From positions 1-64,000 of the forward strand of contig CAJTVE010000005.1 of NCBI GenBank assembly GCA_910579655.1: 64,000 bases of DNA, written 5' to 3'. Below, in pieces: positions 36,055 through 44,948 of the stretch (its first letter is position 1; each line of letters begins with the position of its first letter). The stretch comes from an uncultured Allobaculum sp. (lineage in GTDB: Bacteria; Bacillota_I; Bacilli_A; Erysipelotrichales; Erysipelotrichaceae). The position numbers and the translations under genes were made by a program. The notes below the pieces were generated by a model. The model saw only the letters and a list, made by a program, of their open reading frames with translations, searched no databases and was not told the origin of the DNA.

Positions 36055-36901
36055 TCCATTTGAGACTCTTCGCAATCAGTTTGATTTGTATCTCGATACC
36101 CAGACCAACAAACTGCCAGAATCCAGATTGAAAGATGCCATGCGCTACTCTTTGTTAGCAGGGGGGAAGCGCGTGCGTCCAATGCTTTTATTTGCGGCTC
36201 TGGATGCCTATGGCCTGCCGGCCGAAGAAGGCTTTCCAATGGCCGCAGCCATTGAAATGATTCATACCTACTCCCTGATTCATGATGATATGCCAGAGAT
36301 GGATAACGATGATCTGCGGCGGGGAAGAGCGACCTGCCATCGGGTCTATGGGGATGATATTGCCCTGCTTGCCGGCGATGGTCTGCAGGCGTTTGCATTT
36401 GAACAGCTGAAGGATGTCTCCGATCCGAAAAAAGCCATTGATCTTTGTGTGCTCTTAGCCCGTATGGCAGGACCGGCCGGGATGTGTTATGGTCAGGACC
36501 TTGACCTGGATGCAGATGGTGCCTCGTCACTTGAAGATATTGAACGCATTGAAACCTATAAGACGGGCTGTCTGATCGCCCTGCCGCTTTGTTCTGCAGC
36601 CATTCTGGCTGGCCATCCAGAAGACGTCGATAAGTGGCAGCAGATCGGCCGCCAAATTGGCATTCAGTTCCAGATTCAGGATGATCTGCTGGAAAAAACA
36701 TCGAATGCAGCCATCATGGGGAAATCTTTGTCCGATGAGCGCAATGAAAAAGCGACTGCCTTGACGTTCTTTGGCCTGGAAGAAGGAAAAGCCAAAGTGC
36801 TTGAGTATGAAAAATCCATTCTGACCAAGCTTGATGAATTCAATCTCAATGATGATCTTCTTCGAAGTCTTATCGAACAATTGACTCACCGCACCCATTA
36901 A
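36047..36901 (+). CDS. ispA: Farnesyl/geranylgeranyl diphosphate synthase
   Basis: A 284-residue trans-prenyltransferase that extends IPP and DMAPP to farnesyl (or longer) diphosphate for undecaprenyl phosphate and quinones. The first Asp-rich motif is HDDMPEMDNDDLRRG with the FPP-synthase-type two-residue insertion. The second motif is DDLLEKT where DDILD is usual, so the last metal-binding Asp is Glu. GGKRVRP near the N-terminus binds IPP. Start overlap with xseB indicates coupled translation; dxs lies 400 bases downstream with its own leader. Confidence 0.92.
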   Translation: MSNPFETLRNQFDLYLDTQTNKLPESRLKDAMRYSLLAGGKRVRPMLLFAALDAYGLPAEEGFPMAAAIEMIHTYSLIHDDMPEMDNDDLRRGRATCHRVYGDDIALLAGDGLQAFAFEQLKDVSDPKKAIDLCVLLARMAGPAGMCYGQDLDLDADGASSLEDIERIETYKTGCLIALPLCSAAILAGHPEDVDKWQQIGRQIGIQFQIQDDLLEKTSNAAIMGKSLSDERNEKATALTFFGLEEGKAKVLEYEKSILTKLDEFNLNDDLLRSLIEQLTHRTH

Positions 36902-36928
36902 TTCATTCATCCATCTATCCATTCATCC
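36902..36928. repeat. ATTC/ATCC tetranucleotide-like repeat after ispA
   Basis: TTCATTCATCCATCTATCCA followed by TTCATCC: about seven imperfect 4-base units directly after the ispA stop codon. Such tracts can vary in length by slippage, but this one is outside a coding frame. Confidence 0.6.
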
Positions 36929-37306
36929 GTCAGTCTGATCACCAACCTGACCAGAGTCCGGTTTCTGGCGTTTCTTTGAGTCGGTAAAGAATGATTGTCA
37001 GGATGCTGCAGCCGTTTTGCTTTGGAGACAGGATTCAATCTGTTGTATTTTTTTCAAGGATTCATTTTCAGGATGCGGTATGATGAAGATACTCTCTAGG
37101 ATACAAAATCCTAAAATTTTTACAATTATCCGTGCAATTTGCACGCACCTCATTTAGAATACTCTCACACTTCCTCATTTCGCGGACTCCTTGCGCAATC
37201 AGAACGGGGTTGAGAGCATTCTTTGCCTGTTAGAAGCATGTAAGCCCGATTGACCGTGCTGGCAGCAGGTGCAATTTCGTTAGAAATTCTGGAAGGAGGA
37301 AATTGT
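36929..37306. other. dxs leader region
   Basis: About 380 bases without a gene. It contains the palindrome GTGCAATTTGCAC near 37133 and ACTCTCA (about 37160) that can pair with TTGAGAG (37210) around a 45-base loop, so the mRNA leader may be structured. No known riboswitch consensus (TPP, T-box, FMN) was recognised. Confidence 0.35.
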
Positions 37307-39181
37307 TTGTTACTGACTCAGCTGAAAGATCCAGCCCAGCTAAAAGATCTGAGCGTTGAAGAACTCGAAGATTTAGCCCGACAGATCCGGTTGTTTCTGA
37401 TTCAAAGCATTTCCAGAACTGGTGGTCATCTGTCCAGCAATCTTGGGATCGTCGAACTGACTCTTGCCTTACATACCGTCTTTAATTCACCTAAAGATAA
37501 AATTATTTTCGATGTTGGCCACCAGAGCTATACCCATAAAATCCTGACTGGCCGAATGAACCAGTTTAAGACTCTGCGCCAGTTTCATGGCCTTTCGGGC
37601 TATCAGAAACGGGCCGAAAGTGAGCATGACAGCTGGGAAGCCGGCCATTCTTCAACTTCGCTTTCAGCAGGTCTTGGCATGGCGATCGCAAGAGATCTGC
37701 AGGGTGGGGATTTTGAGGTTGTCAGTGTCATTGGCGATGGAGCTCTTGGCAGCGGCATGGCTTTGGAAGCCCTAAATGATCTGGGCGCCCAGCATCGCAA
37801 GATGATCATCATCTTAAATGATAATAAGATGTCGATTTCACCCAATATCGGTGGGATTGAACGTTCCATTACCAAAGTCCGGACTTCAAAAGTGTACCGG
37901 GAAACGAAAAAAGATCTTTATGATACGTTGATCGCTTCGAATACAGGCAAGGAAATCCTGAATTTTTTACGGGACTATCGCGATCGAATCAAAGAAAAGG
38001 TCATTGATGCGCCCTTATTTACCTCGTTTGACCTGGACTACATTGGTCCGGTCGATGGATCCAATATTCCAGAGCTGATCGATGCTTTCCAGACCGCAAA
38101 AGAACATGATGGCCCGATTGTCGTTCACGTGCTGACCAACAAAGGAAACGGATATTCCTTTGCGGAGCAGGATGAAACCGGCGTGTGGCATGGTGTGGGA
38201 CCATTTGATATCCGGACCGGTAAATTTCTGGGGGAAAAAAAGCCAGATCAGGTCAGCTGGTCGGAAGTCGCAGCCAGAACGCTGTACCGACTTGCAGCCC
38301 AGGATCAAAAGCTCTGCGTGATTACCCCAGCAATGGCTACAGGCAGTGCCCTGCTTCCATTTGCCCATAAATATCCGGATCGCTTCTTTGATCCAGGAAT
38401 TGCGGAAGAACATGCGGTGACCATGGCAGGAGCCATGGCAGCCGGCGGTCTGCATCCGTTTGTCTCAATTTACAGCTCCTTTTTACAGCGGGCGTATGAT
38501 CAGGTGCTCCATGATGTAGCGCGTATGGATCTGCCGGTTGTCTTTGGCATTGACAGGGCGGGACTGGTTGGCAGTGATGGCGAAACCCATCAGGGGATTT
38601 ATGACATCTCTTTTCTGAATACCATTCCCAATGTGGTCCTCTGCCAGCCAGCTGATGCTACGGAAGCCCAGAATCTGATTTACACCGGCTTTCAGTATCG
38701 TCATCCATTTTTTATCCGGTATCCGCGCGGTAAAACACATTTCCAGCCCAATGCCAATCTGGAACCCATTGAAATCGGCACCTGGACATCGACCGAAACG
38801 GGAACTGGAACCCCAGAGCAGATCGTGATTGCGTATGGCGAGGATGTAAAGAAAATTGAACAGCGGGCGGCCAGAGAGAATCTGAATCTGAAGGTCGTCA
38901 ATGCCCGCTTTCTGATCCCGCTCGATACTGCGATGCTTGATATGATTTTTGATTCTGGACTGCCGGTTACGATCTATGAAACAGACAGTCCATTTGGCGG
39001 GCTTTCGACGAGTATTGCCCGTTACCTTGAAACCAGACACCAGGACTTTGATCTGTTAACGCTCAAAGACGGTTTTATCCCGCAGGGATCGATCAGTGAA
39101 CTGCGCAAGGATCAGCAGATCAGCCTGGACGATTTATTTGAAAGGTTGGATGCGCATGCGTCTCGATCAGAAATTAGCTGA
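37307..39181 (+). CDS. dxs: 1-Deoxy-D-xylulose-5-phosphate synthase
   Basis: A 624-residue thiamine-diphosphate enzyme that condenses pyruvate and glyceraldehyde 3-phosphate, the first step of the MEP isoprenoid route. It shows RTGGHLSSNLGIVELTLALH, FDVGHQSYTHKILTGR, VIGDGALGSGMALEALN..LNDNKMSISPN for ThDP/Mg binding and the transketolase-type C-terminal domains (GIAEEHAVTMAGAMA). The start is taken as TTG at 37307, 7 bases after AAGGAGGA; the ATG-like upstream frame start at 37250 has no ribosome site. It heads dxs-tlyA-recN-dinB-trmN. Confidence 0.95.
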   Translation: MLLTQLKDPAQLKDLSVEELEDLARQIRLFLIQSISRTGGHLSSNLGIVELTLALHTVFNSPKDKIIFDVGHQSYTHKILTGRMNQFKTLRQFHGLSGYQKRAESEHDSWEAGHSSTSLSAGLGMAIARDLQGGDFEVVSVIGDGALGSGMALEALNDLGAQHRKMIIILNDNKMSISPNIGGIERSITKVRTSKVYRETKKDLYDTLIASNTGKEILNFLRDYRDRIKEKVIDAPLFTSFDLDYIGPVDGSNIPELIDAFQTAKEHDGPIVVHVLTNKGNGYSFAEQDETGVWHGVGPFDIRTGKFLGEKKPDQVSWSEVAARTLYRLAAQDQKLCVITPAMATGSALLPFAHKYPDRFFDPGIAEEHAVTMAGAMAAGGLHPFVSIYSSFLQRAYDQVLHDVARMDLPVVFGIDRAGLVGSDGETHQGIYDISFLNTIPNVVLCQPADATEAQNLIYTGFQYRHPFFIRYPRGKTHFQPNANLEPIEIGTWTSTETGTGTPEQIVIAYGEDVKKIEQRAARENLNLKVVNARFLIPLDTAMLDMIFDSGLPVTIYETDSPFGGLSTSIARYLETRHQDFDLLTLKDGFIPQGSISELRKDQQISLDDLFERLDAHASRSEIS

Positions 39182-39884
39182 TCCACTTGGCTCCCGGACT
39201 CGGGCAGCTGATGCCATTAAATCCGGACGGGTGACTGTCAATTCGAAAGTCATTACCAGACCGGCCTATGAAATTGAAGAAGGGGATGTCGTTGAAGTCG
39301 CTGCCGTTGACCACGATTATGTCTCCAGAGCCGGCGGCAAGCTTTTAGCCGCATACGATGCCTTTGATCTGTCAACTCAGAACGAAACTGTTCTTGATAT
39401 TGGCGCCAGTACGGGCGGCTTTACCCAGTGTGCTTTAGAGCATGGAGCCTCGAAAGTCTATGCATTGGATGTTGGCCATCTGCAGCTGGCTCCTTCTTTA
39501 GAAGCGGATCCTCGCGTGGTCAAGATGGAAGGGGTCAATGCCAAAACCATCTCGAAAGACTGGTTTCATCCGCCCATTGATTTTGTGTGCATGGATGTCA
39601 GCTTCATTTCCGCGATCAGCATTCTTGAGCCTTTATTCACCCAGTTTGTTCCGAAACATATGGTCATTCTGGTCAAGCCGCAGTTTGAATGCGGTCCGAA
39701 GGCTCTGAATAAAAAAGGCGTCATCCGCCACCCGAAATATGAAAAAGAAGCCCTGGAAAAGGTCAAAGCCTTTTTAGGGCAATACTACCAGAATCTGCAA
39801 GCCATTCCCTCCCCGGTCGTCGGCCGGAAAGGGAATCAGGAATATGTAATTTATGCATCGAAAAGGAGGGAACGATTTGATTGA
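39156..39884 (+). CDS. tlyA: TlyA-family rRNA 2'-O-methyltransferase / hemolysin-like
   Basis: A 242-residue TlyA protein: an N-terminal S4 RNA-binding domain (MRLDQKLADPLGSRTRAADAIKSGRV) and an FtsJ-like methyltransferase domain with VLDIGASTGGFTQCALEHGA for SAM binding and FVCMDVSFISA. The family 2'-O-methylates rRNA, though it was first named for hemolysis. ATGs at 39150 and 39156 are both possible after AAAGG; the second gives the common MRLDQ start. It overlaps dxs by 26 bases and recN by 8. Confidence 0.9.
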   Translation: MRLDQKLADPLGSRTRAADAIKSGRVTVNSKVITRPAYEIEEGDVVEVAAVDHDYVSRAGGKLLAAYDAFDLSTQNETVLDIGASTGGFTQCALEHGASKVYALDVGHLQLAPSLEADPRVVKMEGVNAKTISKDWFHPPIDFVCMDVSFISAISILEPLFTQFVPKHMVILVKPQFECGPKALNKKGVIRHPKYEKEALEKVKAFLGQYYQNLQAIPSPVVGRKGNQEYVIYASKRRERFD

Positions 39885-41517
39885 TCAGCTGATGGTTCAG
39901 GACTATATCCTGTTTGAAAACGCCCAGATCGACTTTAAAAATAATATGTCGGTGATCACTGGTGAAACCGGAGCCGGTAAATCTCTGCTCATCGATGCCA
40001 TTCATGTCATCTCGGGCGGCCGGGTTTCCAAAGGTGTCGTTCGCAAGGGCAAAGACAAAGCTGTTTTACAGATGATTCTTTCCGGCCCGGATGAGACCGT
40101 CCGCTCCATGCTGGAAGAAAATGGTTTTGATCCTGACGAAGACATCATTCTCACCCGCATCGTGAACGCCAATGGCAAAAGCCGCATGCTGCTCAATTCC
40201 CGCACGACAACCAATGCCTTTGTCAGTGAACTTGTCAGCCGGATGGTGGATATTCACTCCCAGATGGATACGGTCCGCCTGATGGATCCCCAGCTGCAGC
40301 TTGATATGCTGGATCGGTTTGCCAAAACCGAAGAGCTGCGCCAGAAAACCGCCGATGCGTATGCAATCCTGCATAAAAAAGCAGTTGAAATCAAGAAACT
40401 GAAAACGCAGACGTTCTCAGATGCTCATCTTGAAGCCATTACCCGTCAGCTCAATGAAATCAGTGCGGCAAAAGTCCAGGATGGTGAGCTCGAAGAGCTT
40501 GATGCCCGGATTGAGCAGGCTGAAAAAGTGGTGGCGGCTACGGAAAACCTCTCTGAGGCTTCCTATTACTGGAAAAAAGAAGGTGGGATTTCCGATCAGC
40601 TGTATACTGCTCTGAAACTGCTTGAGGATACGCCAACCAATGAAAACTATGGCGACAAGCTCCATGATTTGTACTACCAGCTTCAGGATCTGTTTGAAAA
40701 CATCTCTGATGCGCAAAGTGATGCCTCTGAAGATGGCCAGTCTCTCGACCAGCTTCATGAACGCGAGTTCTTAATCCGTCAGCTGTTCAAAAAATATGGT
40801 GGGAATTATCAAGCGCTGATGGAAACGGAAAAATCGCTCAACCAGCAAGTAGATCTGATTTTGCACCGGCAGGATCTGTTTGAGAGGCTGGAAAAAGAAA
40901 AGAAAGAAGCCACCAAAGTGTATACTGCTCTGGCCAGCCAGCTTCATAAGCAGCGTCAGGATGCGGTGCCGGAACTCAAAAGCCTGATTGAAGCTCATGC
41001 CAGAGATTTGATGCTGGAGCATTGTGTGTTTGATGTTCATTTTGAAAAGAAAAATCCATCCAAAGACGGCATGGATCTGATTGAATTCCATGCCAGCATG
41101 AACCCCGGCCAGCCGCTCACCCCGCTCAAACAGTCTGCCAGCGGCGGAGAACTTTCCCGGCTGATGCTCGCCTTGAAGGTGGTTTTCCAGGCGGAAAATG
41201 GAATCGGGACCCTGGTCTTTGATGAAATCGATACGGGTGTTTCCGGGAAAGTCGCCCTGGCGATGGGAAGTAAGATGCATGCCCTGGCAGACAACTACCA
41301 GGTGCTTTGCATCACCCATTTGCCTTCGGTTGCCGTCTGGGCAGATGACCATTACCGGGTGGCCAAAACAACCGATGGGACGACGACTTCGACGCATGTC
41401 AGTCTTCTAAGTGAGGAAGAACATTTTGAAGAACTGGCGATCATGGCCAATGGAACTGCTGAGCCAACGGCAGTGGAAAGCATGAAAGAACTGTTCCACC
41501 GGGTGCGCCATGGCTAG
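39877..41517 (+). CDS. recN: DNA repair protein RecN
   Basis: A 546-residue SMC-like ATPase that acts early in double-strand-break repair. It has the Walker A GETGAGKS (about residues 29-36), coiled-coil arms, the ABC signature SASGGELSRLMLALK and Walker B TLVFDEIDTGVSG. The start is TTG at 39877, 6 bases after AGGAGGG; no ATG fits. In many Bacillota argR lies between tlyA and recN; here they overlap by 8 bases and argR is missing. It overlaps dinB by 8 bases. Confidence 0.95.
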   Translation: MIDQLMVQDYILFENAQIDFKNNMSVITGETGAGKSLLIDAIHVISGGRVSKGVVRKGKDKAVLQMILSGPDETVRSMLEENGFDPDEDIILTRIVNANGKSRMLLNSRTTTNAFVSELVSRMVDIHSQMDTVRLMDPQLQLDMLDRFAKTEELRQKTADAYAILHKKAVEIKKLKTQTFSDAHLEAITRQLNEISAAKVQDGELEELDARIEQAEKVVAATENLSEASYYWKKEGGISDQLYTALKLLEDTPTNENYGDKLHDLYYQLQDLFENISDAQSDASEDGQSLDQLHEREFLIRQLFKKYGGNYQALMETEKSLNQQVDLILHRQDLFERLEKEKKEATKVYTALASQLHKQRQDAVPELKSLIEAHARDLMLEHCVFDVHFEKKNPSKDGMDLIEFHASMNPGQPLTPLKQSASGGELSRLMLALKVVFQAENGIGTLVFDEIDTGVSGKVALAMGSKMHALADNYQVLCITHLPSVAVWADDHYRVAKTTDGTTTSTHVSLLSEEEHFEELAIMANGTAEPTAVESMKELFHRVRHG

Positions 41518-42832
41518 AGTATTATTCCATATCGATCTCAACGCATTTTTTGCCTCGGCTGAAGAACTGCGTCATCCTGAGTACAAAGACAAACCCCTGG
41601 CGATCGGATCCAATTCCGCCAGGGGTGTTCTTGCGACCAGTAACTATATTGCCCGCAACTATGGTGTCACCTCCGCCATGCCAACCCGAATGGCGCAAAA
41701 ACTCTGCCCGGAACTGGTCATTCTCAATTCCGATCATGATTACTATCGTCAACTGTCCAGCCAGTTCTTCGCGTATCTGCGCAAATTTTCCGGCAAGCTG
41801 GAAATTCTCTCTATTGATGAGTGTTTTCTGGATGTGACCGAAGTCATTGCCCGTTATCCCCGGCCATTGGATCTGGCGGTTCAGATTCAGCGCGGCGTCC
41901 TCGATGAGTTGGGACTGAAGTGCTCGATTGGCGTGGGTCCGACCCGTTTTCTGGCCAAAATGGCTTCCGATATGCGAAAACCGATGGGCATTACTGTGCT
42001 TCGCAAGCGCGACATCCAAGCCAAGCTGTATCCGCTCCCCATTGAAAGCTGTATCGGGATTGGCAAGAAAACCGTTCCGAAGCTTAAGGAAAAGGGAATT
42101 GAAACGGTTGGGGATCTTGCAAGTGAAGAAAACCGGGCGGTCTGCACCCAGATTTTGCAAAATTCCTGGCCCGAAGTCTACGCGAAGATCACTGGCCAGT
42201 CTTCTGATCAGCTGGTGTACTCCACGACCCGCAAATCGGTTTCTCATTCGAAAACCTTTCCCCATGATTTGTATACCCTGGAAGAAGTGCTCGAACAGGC
42301 TTCACTTCTGACCCGTCAGATTGCAGAGGCCATGGCCCGCACGCATAAAAAAGGGGCCTCGATTTCCGTTGTGCTTCGGGATGGAGATTTCCATAACCAG
42401 GTTCGTTCGGCCAGACTGCCATCCATGACCAATGATTATTTCATTCTGATCGAAAAAGTCCGAGCGCTCATTTACCGTAATTTTGAACCTGTCGGCTATC
42501 GGCATATTGGTATTTCCGTTGGCTCTTTGCAGGATGAAGACCAGATTGTCCTGCAGCCAACGCTCTTTGATCCATCCGTCAGCGGATCAGATGCGGTGAT
42601 TCGATCCCTGAATAAACAGCTTGAAGGGGCGGGTCTGATGAAACTGAGCGATCTGATGAAAAAGAAAGAAGCCCAAAACGAACAGGAAAGCGCCGCTGAC
42701 CACATATCGGCAACTGACCAATCCAGTTTGGCTGGTCATGAACCCGATCCTGACAAAAATGGCCAGCCAGCCGATGGCCATGCGGCCCGTCAAACTATTG
42801 CAACCAGCCAGGAGGTCAGTGATGAACAATGA
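41510..42832 (+). CDS. dinB: DNA polymerase IV (Y family)
   Basis: A 440-residue translesion polymerase. Catalytic acids are in FHIDLNAFFASAE and LSIDECFLDVT; the helix-hairpin-helix thumb shows CIGIGKKTVPKLKEKGIETVGDL. QPTLFD near residue 347 fits a beta-clamp-binding motif. A ~60-residue polar tail rich in Gln, Asp and Ala follows a Lys-rich patch. Being translationally coupled to recN suggests joint expression of damage tolerance and repair. It overlaps trmN by 11 bases. Confidence 0.95.
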   Translation: MARVLFHIDLNAFFASAEELRHPEYKDKPLAIGSNSARGVLATSNYIARNYGVTSAMPTRMAQKLCPELVILNSDHDYYRQLSSQFFAYLRKFSGKLEILSIDECFLDVTEVIARYPRPLDLAVQIQRGVLDELGLKCSIGVGPTRFLAKMASDMRKPMGITVLRKRDIQAKLYPLPIESCIGIGKKTVPKLKEKGIETVGDLASEENRAVCTQILQNSWPEVYAKITGQSSDQLVYSTTRKSVSHSKTFPHDLYTLEEVLEQASLLTRQIAEAMARTHKKGASISVVLRDGDFHNQVRSARLPSMTNDYFILIEKVRALIYRNFEPVGYRHIGISVGSLQDEDQIVLQPTLFDPSVSGSDAVIRSLNKQLEGAGLMKLSDLMKKKEAQNEQESAADHISATDQSSLAGHEPDPDKNGQPADGHAARQTIATSQEVSDEQ

Positions 42833-43529
42833 ACTTGAAGGCCTGCTTGTCGAAAATGGTCTGGATCCAGAAAAGATCCGGGAAGACTATTTTATTGATC
42901 CCGAGTGCCGGATTTTACAAAGCAAGCAGCATTTCTGCTTCAACTCTGACAGTACAGATCTGGCCAGACTGTGCCGGGTGTATCCGCATGACCGGGTCTG
43001 CGAAATCGGCACGAATAATGGCGCTTTGCTTGTTTATTTAGATCGGTTTCAGCCGGACTATCTTTGCGGGATTGAAATTCTCGAAGAACCCGCAAAACTG
43101 GCACGGCTGAATCTCGATCGTTCGGTTTTGTGCAAGCATGAGATCTTTGTCGGCTCCGTGGAATCCTTTCCAGAAGGACAGTTTGATCTGGTGCTCTGCA
43201 ATCCGCCTTACTTTGAACTGCCCAAGGACCAGAATTTTGTTTCTCAACTCTCTCTTCGGCAGCAGGCCCGGTTTGAAAAGAATCTGGACTTAAAAACCAT
43301 GATTGCCCAGGCTTCCAGACTGCTTCGTTCAAATGGCCGGTTTTGTTTGGTGCATCGCCCAGAGCGGATAGCCCAGGCCATTGTCGAGCTCAATGCAGCC
43401 AATTTTTCCATTTCCAGGCTGCAGATTGCCTATGACAAACGAGATGGACAGGCCAAGGCCATTTTGATAGAAGCCATCAAGGAAGGAAGCTGTCGGCCTC
43501 AGATTCTTGAGCCGATTGTTCGAGAATAG
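42822..43529 (+). CDS. tRNA1(Val) adenine-N6 methyltransferase-like (TrmN6)
   Basis: A 235-residue class I methyltransferase. Motif I region VCEIGTNNGALLVYL binds SAM; the target-site motif is NPPY (LVLCNPPYFELP), typical of N6-adenine or N5-glutamine methyltransferases. The N-terminal LQSKQHFCFNSDSTDLARL resembles TrmN6/YabB-type proteins that modify A37 of tRNA-Val. The start at 42822 has GGAGGT 5 bases upstream and lies within dinB. The exact target is inferred. Confidence 0.82.
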   Translation: MNNELEGLLVENGLDPEKIREDYFIDPECRILQSKQHFCFNSDSTDLARLCRVYPHDRVCEIGTNNGALLVYLDRFQPDYLCGIEILEEPAKLARLNLDRSVLCKHEIFVGSVESFPEGQFDLVLCNPPYFELPKDQNFVSQLSLRQQARFEKNLDLKTMIAQASRLLRSNGRFCLVHRPERIAQAIVELNAANFSISRLQIAYDKRDGQAKAILIEAIKEGSCRPQILEPIVRE

Positions 43530-43559
43530 AGTCTGGAGTCTCAGGTGGATTCTATCCCA

Positions 43560-43594
43560 GGCCTGAATTCATGCTTCAGCTTCAGGCTTTTTTT
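43560..43594 (+). terminator. Intrinsic terminator after trmN
   Basis: GCCTGAA pairs with TTCAGGC, followed by six T. It ends the dxs-to-trmN unit. Confidence 0.85.
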
Positions 43595-43663
43595 ACAGAA
43601 ACAGAGACGATAACTGAGCAATACGAAAAATGCGAAAGAAAAATATGAAAGAAGGGAAAAGAA

Positions 43664-44626
43664 ATGGATCTGGATTCAGTCATTCGATCCTTTTCAAGCT
43701 GGGCTGAAAACAGCCAGGGCAAAGCCCGCTCCTCCGTTGATAGCCAGCGTCAGGATCTGATTTTACTCAAAGAATATCTCAAGGAGCAGAAAACACAGAT
43801 CGAAGAGGTCGATGGCCTCTTCTTACAGGGATTTCTGGATGAACTTTCACTGCGTTACGCCCCAAGCAGCATTGCCAGACTGACCAGCACCCTGCGTTCT
43901 TTTTTTGGCTACCTGAATCTGATGTATGACCTGCCGGATCCCAGCACGCTGTTAAAAGCGCCCCACATCAGCCGTCATTTACCCGTCTGGGCTTCTGATG
44001 CTGAGATGGAGGCGGTACTGGCCGATTTTGACCAGTCCGATAAGGGAATTCTTGATAAGACGATTGTGACGGTCCTGTATTGCTGCGGACTTCGCGTGAG
44101 TGAACTTTGTACGCTTCGGACCAATGATGTCCGCCTGGACCAGAAACAGATTCGTGTATTGGGCAAAGGGGATAAGGAGCGGATTGTTCCCCTGGTGGAC
44201 GAATGCATTCAGCAGATGGCGCTCTATTGGAATGTCGTCCGCCAGCCCAAAGCGAGTGCGGCCAGCTATTTCTTTGTTTCCCTGAAAGGTCTGCCGCTCA
44301 ACCGGCAGTATGTTTACCGGCTTACCAAAAACAGTGCGCTCAATCACCAGCTCTCGCCCTCTTTTTCCCCACACTCTTTGCGCCATTCGTTTGCGACTCG
44401 GCTGATCGAAAACGATACGGATCTGCGAATGGTGCAGGAACTGCTTGGTCATGCCGATATTTCCACGACCCAGATTTACACTCATGTTGACACAAGCCGG
44501 CTGGTGGCCAGCGTGGACCAGGCTTTAAAGGATCCAAAACTGGCTTTTGACAAACGGCCTGCAAAATCTGCCGCAGCGAATGGCCCCAAATCCGATACAC
44601 AATCTGATCGTGAAAATAAGCAATAA
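43664..44626 (+). CDS. xerD: Tyrosine recombinase XerD-like
   Basis: A 320-residue tyrosine recombinase, probably resolving chromosome dimers at dif. The SAM-like N-terminal domain (residues 1-100) precedes the catalytic domain with Arg144 (CGLRVSEL), Lys168, His237-x-x-Arg240 (HSLRHSFAT), His263 (LLGHADIS) and Tyr272 (QIYTHV). A ~30-residue polar tail (KSAAANGPKSDTQSDREN) is extra. The chromosomal position after a housekeeping operon fits XerC/XerD; a second, diverged recombinase is encoded at 55062. Confidence 0.88.
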   Translation: MDLDSVIRSFSSWAENSQGKARSSVDSQRQDLILLKEYLKEQKTQIEEVDGLFLQGFLDELSLRYAPSSIARLTSTLRSFFGYLNLMYDLPDPSTLLKAPHISRHLPVWASDAEMEAVLADFDQSDKGILDKTIVTVLYCCGLRVSELCTLRTNDVRLDQKQIRVLGKGDKERIVPLVDECIQQMALYWNVVRQPKASAASYFFVSLKGLPLNRQYVYRLTKNSALNHQLSPSFSPHSLRHSFATRLIENDTDLRMVQELLGHADISTTQIYTHVDTSRLVASVDQALKDPKLAFDKRPAKSAAANGPKSDTQSDRENKQ

Positions 44627-44948
44627 GGACTTGACAGCTGTGCGATGATAGAAAAGGCAGGCAGAAGCCGATGAATCTTTCAAAGCTGGATGCACTGCCG
44701 ACCCATCTGTCAAAAAAGCTGCCGGATCCTGACGATCAGCCGCTAAAATGCGAAGAAATCCGGCGATAAGCCGGAGCGTGATAGAATAAAATCTCACAGA
44801 CCAACAGGCCCAGCCAAGTCAGATTTTCTGATGAATTGGGCCTTTTATCTGAGTTCATACAGGACTTGTGAAGAGATTCCTATTTCTTTATGAGTTCAGT
44901 TCTCACACAAAATCATAGAGGCAGCTTTGCTGCCAAGGAGGAAAGAAC
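44627..44948. other. Gap between xerD and mrp
   Basis: Holds a terminator at 44806-44847. A 32-codon frame at 44671-44769 starts with ATG but has only a weak ribosome site and is not called. GGAGG lies 6-8 bases before the mrp ATG. Confidence 0.4.
44806..44847 (+). terminator. Intrinsic terminator upstream of mrp
   Basis: AGGCCCA.. pairs with ..TGGGCCT, an inner TCAGA/TCTGA stem extends it, and TTTAT follows. Confidence 0.7.

Noticed and set aside
36929..37306. Riboswitch upstream of dxs
   Set aside because: Some stems are possible, but no TPP, T-box or FMN consensus was recognised.
44671..44769. 32-codon ORF between xerD and mrp
   Set aside because: Weak ribosome site and no known relative; too short to support.
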